A DNA stretch of 64,000 nucleotides, taken from Haloquadratum walsbyi J07HQW2 (lineage in GTDB: Archaea; Halobacteriota; Halobacteria; Halobacteriales; Haloferacaceae). The number at the start of each line of letters is the position of its first letter. The first letter of the stretch is position 1. The DNA is taken from assembly GCF_000415985.1 (NCBI RefSeq), contig NZ_KE356561.1:311660-375659 (forward strand). The letters are read 5' to 3'. The translations under genes and the position numbers were made by a program. Below are positions 57,457 through 64,000 of this stretch, in pieces. The notes beneath the pieces were generated by a model. The model had not been told where the DNA came from and ran no database searches. It worked only from the letters and a program-made list of their open reading frames with translations.

Positions 57457-57807
57457 ATGCGTCCTACCCTTCGGTATTTCGTGTCAATATTTATTGGACT
57501 CATTGTGACAGTCTCTGTCGCCAAATTCGCAACGACAGATCACTTGTTGACGATTTTACTTTTTCCACTCTATGCGGCTGTCAGTTCGATGGTAATAGTA
57601 CACTGGCAAGCGTACTTTGCTCTGTTTCGTGGCGACGACACCTCGGCAAGTCAACGAAAGCGTTCAGGGGTTGTTGGTGGTGTTGTCGCATGGACCGGCA
57701 CACTTCTCGCGCAGATATCACTCTTGGCTTGTGTCGCTGGGTTCGGATTACTGCTTCTTGGGATGATAGTAGTCGTTGCTGAATGTGATGAATCGTCAAG
57801 GGCGTGA
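57457..57807 (+). CDS. Small four-helix membrane protein
   Basis: About 116 aa from ATG 57457 (MRPTLRYFVSIFIGL). Hydrophobic spans: FVSIFIGLIVTVSVA, LLTILLFPLYAAVSSMVIVH, VVGGVVAWTGTLLAQISLLA and VAGFGLLLLGMIVVVAECD, with a basic loop (ASQRKRSG) between the pairs. Upstream GTG 57448 is possible. Resembles unnamed haloarchaeal small integral membrane proteins. A hairpin overlaps the stop codon. Confidence 0.6.
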   Translation: MRPTLRYFVSIFIGLIVTVSVAKFATTDHLLTILLFPLYAAVSSMVIVHWQAYFALFRGDDTSASQRKRSGVVGGVVAWTGTLLAQISLLACVAGFGLLLLGMIVVVAECDESSRA

Positions 57808-57821
57808 ATCCAAGATTCACG
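57803..57821. terminator. Perfect hairpin overlapping a stop codon
   Basis: CGTGAATC-CAA-GATTCACG: eight pairs with a three-base loop spanning the TGA of the membrane-protein gene. No T-run follows, so a terminator role is tentative. Confidence 0.4.
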
Positions 57822-58093
57822 TCTGGCGTCTGGAGTCTGAGAAATCACCGGGGACCTGGTTCCGTTGTCATTAACATCGACATTGAGGTGAAGTAGATGT
57901 CCTGGGTCATGCTGAGATTCAGTCTCTAATAGTTCGATCCGACTGTCTCTGCACAAATCACTCTCAATGTTTGTGCAGGTACTGTGGTAACTACGATAGG
58001 CGGTACAGTAAAAATAAATGATGAACAAACGTCACCCCCCGCTCCCGCTTCTGCCTCCGCTCTGTCAGTAACCAACCTCACTGTGTAGACATA

Positions 58094-58992
58094 TTATTCC
58101 GCTCCGGTGTAACCCCCAAGTCTGAGGAGTCGCTCTGTCAGCGTTCTGAATACCCATGCAGTCAGATTGACGCCGTGCAAACCAACAAGACAACAGATGA
58201 TACCCAGTCCCGAAGCAACCACTGCCTCCGGAAGTGTATTAACACTGACACTGGTAAGTGACCCAAGATTAATATCTACTGATCCGACATCGACCGTCCC
58301 ACTCGCCTGTGTCAGCTCGTATTCGATGCCAGGTACCCAGTAAAGTAAACAAGAGGGGCAACGGCAAGTGTCAGTGCCAGCGTGAACCCCACAATGATGG
58401 CAACGAATACGTGGAGACCAATCACAAATGACACAAACGCGAACAGGACTAGCAGGTAGTTGCGCGGGATGGTCACAATAGCTTTCAGATACGGTGTGAT
58501 TGATAATTCCCGAGGATCGGCAACGCTATAAGACACATCCTGCCCGTAGAGTTTGTTGAGGAGCTCAACCTCAATGAGCCCGACGTAGCCAGCCAGTCCA
58601 ACCACACCAGCGAGTATTAGGATTCCGACCATTACTGGAATGAGACTGACTCCAAGACTGAATCCAGTGATGAATATTGTAAAGTATGCGATCCCGAGTG
58701 GGAACCTTGCAAGCAGATACAGTAAGTTTAGGTACGTTTGCCGGCGAGTCCCGACGCCGAGGGCGCGACTGATGAGTGATTGTCCGTCTGCGGCGTCTGT
58801 GTCTGTGTCTGTTGCCTGCGAGCCATACCATAAGAATCCGACTGATGATATATGAGTTCCAACTCGCTGTTGCCGGGAGGGAAATAGAGAGTATGAACTT
58901 ATGCTCTTAGGTGGTTTTGACTTTGTCGACAGCCCTCGCGACATCGGGGACTCATGTGGTGATCCCAGGCGGTCGCAACGTTGTGAATGCAA
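58094..58992 (-). pseudogene. Sensor-domain-type membrane protein with a frameshift
   Basis: The first frame contains TYLNLLYLLARFPLGIAYFT, the start of the 'putative sensor' membrane domain seen before histidine kinases in actinobacteria and in haloarchaea, followed by ELSITPYLKAIVTIPRNYLL and further helices. It stops at 58312, but a one-base shift near 58335 (in TTTACTTTACTGG) restores YWVPGIEYELTQASGTVDVG and a last helix AVVASGLGIICCLVGLHGVN, ending TAA 58094-58096. The true N-terminus is uncertain: residues before TYLNLL are low in homology-like character. Function unknown. Confidence 0.55.
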
Positions 58993-59096
58993 TCCTTGAC
59001 CACCGGGGATTCCCTTAGCGAGTTCGCTAAGATCGATCGTGTGTGTTGTATGCTTTTTCGAGATTGGTTTTTGTCCCCGCTTGCCTTGCCACAGAT

Positions 59097-59762
59097 ATGG
59101 GCGATGCGGTAGTTATTGCGGGCGTCGGAGAAACAATCGGCGAGGCGACGGCACGACAGCTACACAGCGAGGGCTACAATGTCGGTCTGTTCGCTCGACG
59201 TGCTTCGGTCATCCAAGAGCTCGCAGCGGATCTCGGTAAGGGGGCGATTGCAGTACCAACAGACGTGACCGATACAGAAGCCGTCAAAGCGGGCACTGAG
59301 CGGATTCAAGATGAACTTGGTCAGATCGGAGCAGTCATACTCAATGCAACTGGTGGTGGCGGTCGACCGATCAACGACGCGAGTGTTGAACGCCTCCGGT
59401 CGATCTTTGATGTCCGGGTCGCTGGGTCACTGGCTTGCGTCCAAGCCGCGCTTCCGGACCTTCGTGACACAGACGGGACAGTTGTGTTCAGTGGGACGAC
59501 CTACGCTGAGGGAGCCGTCTCCAAGCAAATCGAATGGGGTGCTGTCGCACCAGCCGCACGTGGGCTTGCAACCTCGCTTGATGCCGCACTTGATCAGGTG
59601 CAGGTCACGTATGTCAGTATTGGAACGAGCGTTACACCAGCTGGAACAACCACAGGCGCGCGGCAGAGTCTCGACGCCAGCGAACTCGCGAGCCTGTACT
59701 CTGACCTGATCAAGCGCGATCAAGCAGTCACACGGGAGATTGACGTATTCCTCCGTGGGTGA
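59097..59762 (+). CDS. SDR-family (short-chain dehydrogenase-like) protein lacking the usual Y-x-x-x-K
   Basis: 221 aa from ATG 59097 (MGDAVVIAGVGETIGEATAR). Rossmann fold with G-x-x-x-G-x-G-like AGVGETIG, then VPTDVTDTEAVKAGTER (adenine-binding D) and VILNATGGG (N-A-G-like). The segment that should hold catalytic Tyr and Lys reads EWGAVAPAARGLATSLDAAL, without either; Ser remains in VVFSGTTY. It may bind NAD(P) without classical catalysis. I rejected the 54-base-upstream ATG (59043), since the extra residues are hydrophobic and not family-like. It stands alone and the G+C content is higher than in the transfer region. Confidence 0.8.
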   Translation: MGDAVVIAGVGETIGEATARQLHSEGYNVGLFARRASVIQELAADLGKGAIAVPTDVTDTEAVKAGTERIQDELGQIGAVILNATGGGGRPINDASVERLRSIFDVRVAGSLACVQAALPDLRDTDGTVVFSGTTYAEGAVSKQIEWGAVAPAARGLATSLDAALDQVQVTYVSIGTSVTPAGTTTGARQSLDASELASLYSDLIKRDQAVTREIDVFLRG

Positions 59763-60240
59763 CATCTCATGTCACAGGATAGGAGCAAACAGATCGTCGA
59801 CCCGAAGCCGTCCTGGCGGCCGTGTTCTATACTATACTATAATACTGCCGTGGTAGAATTAACACCCAAACTCACGCCACAGTGAGAGTGGGGCTACTGT
59901 AGATTTTCTCTATAAATTCTCAAAGTTAGTTTGTTTATTGTAAGATAGAGATCCACCTTTATCATGAATGATATTCAGTTCATCCATACTTTTCAGCACG
60001 CGTTTGATTATCTCCTCACTGAGTTCTCCTTCCAGCTATCAGCGTAGTCTCATACTTCACTGGTAATTCACCTTCGCCGAGTATCGACCACGATCACCCA
60101 ATTTAAAAAACAACAGAAATCATCGGTTATTGGTATCACCATCTCAAGAGCGATTCACGGCAGGAGTTTGTCAATTACTATAGAAAATCCGACAGGTGTA
60201 CCAAATTACTTAATGTATGAAACCGCTACTTTAGCGTGGT

Positions 60241-60344
60241 TGCTAGGGGCATACCTCCGAATTAGCCAAGTATGTTCTCTGGATGAGTCAGCCTCGGTTA
60301 ATTCTGAGAACCGGGATCATCACTTGATCTCCATGCCCCTAGCA
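60241..60344. repeat. 104-bp unit bounded by perfect 12-bp inverted repeats
   Basis: TGCTAGGGGCAT (60241-60252) and ATGCCCCTAGCA (60333-60344) are exact inverted copies. The interior (80 bp) is non-coding and has no target duplication that I can see. This looks like a small MITE-like or recombinase-target unit. Confidence 0.55.
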
Positions 60345-60625
60345 GTCACATATTCTATTGTACTACCATATAAAATCTCGTGATATTTGTTTTTCCAGGG
60401 TACGAACACTATTTTTTCAATTTCTCAACACACGTAATTAACACCCTTTGTTATTGATCATGATAGTCATCTCGGAGCGAATTTAGGACTGTTACACATG
60501 TGCTCTGTGGGTAGAGTGGTGATACACGACTTACATAGATTATATACTGCTATTGAGAGTTGTTTATTCAGATTCAGCTGCGCCCGTGCAACGCGCTGAT
60601 CAGCAGGTCAGGTGATTATAATATC

Positions 60626-60835
60626 TCACGTCAAATCTATAGAATCGTGAGGAATTGAGCAATCGACTGATTCAACTCTAAGATGACTAAGTAACATCGC
60701 TATGGCACCACCAAGCAAAATTATGAGGACTATTTCGGGTCCATATTGAGATAGAAAGCTCCAAATAGCGAAGAATCGCTCACCTGACTGTGGGGCGAGT
60801 GGGCTGTTCGTGACTCTCGCAACAGATAAGAACAC
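60626..60835 (-). CDS. Doubtful 69-aa single-helix protein
   Basis: Contains one helix, PEIVLIILLGGAIAMLLSHL, after FFAIWSFLSQYG. Start and family are unsupported. It could be a remnant of a viral or membrane gene. Confidence 0.25.
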   Translation of the reverse strand: MFLSVARVTNSPLAPQSGERFFAIWSFLSQYGPEIVLIILLGGAIAMLLSHLRVESVDCSIPHDSIDLT

Positions 60836-61093
60836 TCATTCCAGCCACACGGGTCTTGAGATTCGTATTAATCGCGTTACTGTCAATTGGGGGGTCACAG
60901 ATGAGTATGACGCATCGTTCGCGATTATGTTTTATTGCTCAGCCATTAAGCAGGATGAGACTCTAATATACACATAACGAGGGCTTAGTTGGAACATAAC
61001 CGCGCCTTCCACCTGACCGTTATCGGCTAACAGTGAGGTTAATCGAAGATGTCCCTCGCCCTTCAATCTCTCAGACATCAATAATCACACACT

Positions 61094-61370
61094 ATGAATA
61101 TGTCAGAGGATAACATAACTGGCGCACCTGACACGAAAGACGAGTATCAAGACATAATAAATATACTCGATGAGATAATTGAGGAAAGATTATACAAATT
61201 CCTGGGCGAGGGTCGTATCCGTAATAAAACAGCAGAAAGTTCGCATCCAATATATGAAGCGGATCGAGCAAGCGATCAGAGCTAAACGCGCAGTGGTGAG
61301 AGACAAACACCTACAAGAAATGTGGCGCACACTGGAAGTTCTCCAGGAAGAACACGAACTAGACTTGTAG
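61094..61370 (+). pseudogene. Frameshifted small helical protein upstream of the terminase remnant
   Basis: The frame from 61094 (MNMSEDNITGAPDTKDEYQD ... ERLYKFLGEG) stops being protein-like near 61210. The +1 frame continues KQQKVRIQYMKRIEQAIRAK, then AVVRDKHLQEMWRTLEVLQE, ending at TAG near 61368. It lies directly before the TerL remnant, the usual place of a small terminase or associated packaging protein. That role is inferred from position only. Confidence 0.45.
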
Positions 61371-61384
61371 CAGAGATTGAATTA

Positions 61385-62785
61385 ATGAGTAACTACACCG
61401 AGCACGAGATAACGAATCAATTCGAGGATTTAGTTGATCAAACGGCGATCAGTGACACGCTAGCACCAGCAGTGGAATGGCGAGAGTCTGACCCAATGGC
61501 ATGGAATGAGACCCTGATCAGTCGGCATTAGTGTATGACACCTGGGAAGCGCAGCACCGAGCGATTGATGCAACAATCAAAGAAGAGGCAGATATTTTCG
61601 CTTTTTTGAGATGCGGATCTGGAGAGACTCCCCTCGGGATTTGGTGGTTAGTCAAACAAACACTGGAATATGACAGTTTACGGTTCTTGGCACTCGGGAT
61701 TGATTTTCAAAAAGCGAGAGATGCCGCTTTCAGAGTATTATTTGAACAATTGCCAGGAGAACAAACGGGGAGTGTAACGAGTTCGTATAATGGACCGGAA
61801 TCAAGTCCTACTATTGCTGATTACACCCGACAAGATCACAAACTCACGTTTACTAATGACAGTATAATTAAACTGGGTTCTTCGGACCGTTGGAACCGAT
61901 ACGTCAGGTCGGGGATGGTTAGGGTGGCGTATGGGCGGATGAAGTCGGTCATCACGGCGATGATTTACACGTTCTCCTCGAAATACTCGGTCCGAGACTG
62001 CGTGGCGTTGGTGGTCCTCAGACACAGCTATGGACTCTCACTGGAAACGGCAAGAACCCCGATTTCGACATTATCGAACGTGACCAGGATGCCAACGGAG
62101 ACGCATTAGGACTGAACATCAAGATCGTGAAGACAAGTATAGTTAACAATCCATATCTCGATACGAGCGAGAAGGAACGGTTCAAGCGACAATGGCAATA
62201 CCTCGCGAGAAGGTCAGGCACTACATGGCGGGTTTGCATCGAGTGGCGGTAATCTCCTGAATCAGGATCGGCTCAGTTTTCTGCACAAGAGGGAAGTTCA
62301 GGACCGACAGGTCAGATCCCACATCGAGGTTGACCTGGCGTAGAGTCCAAGCAAGGCACAGACACAGGCTACGGACTCTGACTATACGACAGCGGTGTTA
62401 CTTGGATATAATAAGGCGAACGGGAACGCGTATGTGATTGATGAGAACCGAGAGCGTGGAGTGACACTCCAAGAATCGGTTCAGTAATTAACTGATATTG
62501 CGGGACAACTGCCCGAACCAACGGTTAAGATCGAAGATGTAGCGGCTCAAACGTGGTTTATTCAGGAAGCCCACGCTCGGTTCCTGGGAGTATACAATCA
62601 ATCTCGCCCGGAAAGCAGAGCAAAGGGGAGCGTACTACTGATATGTTCGTTCTCTTTGAGCGTGGCAATGTGCAATTAATCAATCATTCAGTGGATGCCG
62701 TTCTCGGTTCTGACTCTCGCCATGGACCGTTTATAGAAATTCGAGGAGAATACCTGCGTCTGTACGCGCAGGACAGGATAGAATG
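61385..62785 (+). pseudogene. Decayed viral terminase large subunit (provirus remnant)
   Basis: Across several shifts and stops the TerL order is readable: N-terminus MSNYTEHEITNQFEDLVDQT; after a TAG, VYDTWEAQHRAIDATIKEEA and Walker A-like CGSGETPLGIWWLV (G-S-G-K-T corrupted to G-S-G-E-T-P); FNGPESSP-like and DRWNRY; then in the other frame Walker B VWADEVGHHGDDLH, coupling TLTGNGKNPDFDIIERDQDA and NNPYLDTSEKERFKRQ; then nuclease-type VDLA and TDSDYTTAVLLGY, EDVAAQTWFIQEA. At least four lesions. The pattern recalls tailed haloarchaeal viruses. No capsid, portal or tail genes follow before the TnpB remnant, so only a piece of the provirus remains. Confidence 0.75.
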
Positions 62786-63883
62786 AATCCGACACCACTC
62801 CTCCACAACCCACTGTTCGATGGATAGCCCGGATATTCCACTGTCCTCAAACCGAACAGTTACAACAGACGCGAGTGTAAGTGATCATACAGACGGTTAG
62901 AATGCTGGAAACCCACCGCACTCATCGAGCGACAATCCTCAACCACGGACAACTAGAGGAAATGCTCGACTTGCACGGGTGGGACGCCAGCAAACTCTAC
63001 ACTGGAACGTCGCTAACCACCACTCCCGCCAACTGTGGGAGGAGACAGGTGAGATTCCTGACCACGGCGACCTCAAAGACGAGTTGAAAGGTAAGGTCAC
63101 GTCAAGTACAACGGATTGCATTCGCAGTCCAGTCAGCGCGTTCTAGAGGAACTCGCCGAAGCCTTCAACTCGAACTCGTGTCGTGGGACGGCAAGAGAAA
63201 CTCTGACAGTCACAGTCGAGCGAATCCGCCCGGCTACCGCAAGCAAAACTACTCCGACGACCACGGCAATCGTGTTCACGATCACGAGGAACATCCGCGC
63301 AGTACGGTCCGGTGACGTGGAAGCAGAATGGCATCCGTCACGATACCAAGAACAACCGTGTCCGCCTGTCCAAGGGCGCGAATCACAAGAGAACAAGAAC
63401 ATCCCAAAGCGTGGGAGTACATCCTTGTCGTTGTCGAATACGAAACTCGCCCCGGTGTTTCGGTTGAGAATCTGCAACAACTCAGGACTGTCTACGACAA
63501 AGCGAAAGGACGCTGGGAACTGCATCTCGTCTGCACAGACGAAATGGAAATCGAGACACCCACTCCCACTACACCCGGGAACGAGACAGCAGGCGTTGAC
63601 CTTGGTTCGGTATCTGTAACTTCGCCGCCGTCGCATACAGTACCGAACAAGCCAAGTTGTACCCCGGAAACCGCCTCAAACAAGACGGGACGGCTATTAC
63701 TTCCCGACAGAAATCGCCAACTGTGACGATTCGGATGGCGAACGGGTCACTCGTCTCCACGCGAAGTGGTCGGAACGCCGCACCCACTTTGTCCACTGTT
63801 TAGCCAAACACATCGTCGAACGGTGTGTCGAGCAGGAAGTTGGTCGTATCAACGTTGGGAAACTCGCTGGTGTCCGCGAGGAC

Positions 63884-63901
63884 GACAACGACAACGACAA
63901 C
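63884..63901 (+). repeat. (GACAAC)3 microsatellite in the TnpB remnant
   Basis: Three perfect hexamers, encoding Asp-Asn repeats in the readable frame. Confidence 0.7.
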
Positions 63902-63960
63902 GGCGAGTCGAAGAACTGGGGTCTGGGCTGGGTCGGCACGGGAATCTTGACTTGCACGGG

Positions 63961-63984
63961 TGGGCGTGGGCGTGGGCGTGGGCG
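63961..63984 (+). repeat. (TGGGCG)4 microsatellite in the TnpB remnant
   Basis: Four perfect hexamers encode W-A repeats (HGWAWAWAWAF where the family has HGWAF). The G-runs could also form a quadruplex. Confidence 0.75.
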
Positions 63985-64000
63985 TTCAACAGGTTCTCGA

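Larger units (their letters stand above)
59763..61093. other. Gap with a 12-bp inverted-repeat pair and possible remnants
   Basis: About 1.3 kb without a convincing gene. It holds the inverted repeats at 60241 and 60333 and a weak minus-strand membrane frame (60626-60835). The rest I cannot assign. Confidence 0.4.
62902..64000 (+). pseudogene. Broken TnpB gene running off the window
   Basis: From ATG 62902 MLETHRTHRATILNHGQLEE; after shifts KYNGLHSQS-type sequence, VLEELAEAFNS, then GRWELHLVCTDE and the RuvC-I-like GNETAGVDLG followed by AAVAYSTEQA; then WSERRTHFVHCLAKHIVERC, GRINVGKLAGVREDDN. The C-terminal G-W-A-F segment is expanded. Type: haloarchaeal IS1341-like TnpB. At least three shifts. 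The 3' end and the right terminal hairpin lie outside the window. Confidence 0.7.

Noticed and set aside
1-64000. CRISPR arrays, tRNA and rRNA genes
   Set aside because: No regularly spaced repeats and no cloverleaf or rRNA-like sequence found by reading; GGTTCGAAT-like strings (near 1238 and 4090) lack the rest of a tRNA.

Overview
The window reads as haloarchaeal DNA. Proteins are acidic, TATA-like boxes sit about 20-30 nt upstream of ATG codons with almost no leader, lipobox and Tat-type signals are present, and there are several haloarchaeal-type IS200/605 (TnpB) remnants. The low G+C and the large load of decayed genes suggest Haloquadratum walsbyi or a close relative. That assignment is inference; there is no rRNA or tRNA here to anchor it.

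Layout. 0-20 kb is a gene-poor accessory region. It holds a TnpB fragment, an HtrA/DegP-like serine protease, remains of a secreted calcium-binding metzincin, a PLD-nuclease/AAA-type ATPase fusion, a lipoprotein, a three-repeat secreted protein broken by one amber codon, an IS200/605-type miniature element with a G-quadruplex-prone tract, an island of small membrane proteins (5.6-13.8 kb) that form paralogous pairs, a Wzx-type flippase, and a REC-PAS-PAS histidine kinase split by one frameshift. At 19.8-21.0 kb a decayed tyrosine recombinase abuts the 3' end of a ZIP metal transporter, a likely boundary of an integrated element.

21.3-54.3 kb is a distinct, AT-rich, nearly intact block. It opens with a 2.2-kb non-coding region rich in palindromes and a phased operator-like array upstream of a winged-helix/coiled-coil regulator. 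Two tiny zinc-finger proteins follow. Then come type IV pilus-type genes: pilin-like proteins, a 1574-aa membrane-linked secretion ATPase, and a TadC/PilC-type platform. Next are a zinc-ribbon surface protein, a VirB2-like small membrane protein, a large exoprotein, a VirB6/TrbL-like membrane protein ending in a J-like HPD motif, a VirB3/VirB4 pair, a companion protein plus a VirD4/HerA-type coupling ATPase with a nuclease-like domain, and a RecA/KaiC-like protein. No relaxase was found. The best overall reading is a hybrid type IV pilus plus type IV secretion (conjugation-like) apparatus carried by an integrated plasmid or ICE-like element; this is the most interesting part of the window.

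54.4-64 kb is decayed again: a broken TnpB element, small hypotheticals, a frameshifted sensor-type membrane protein, an SDR-like protein without the usual catalytic Tyr/Lys, a heavily mutated viral terminase large subunit (provirus remnant), and another broken TnpB running off the end.
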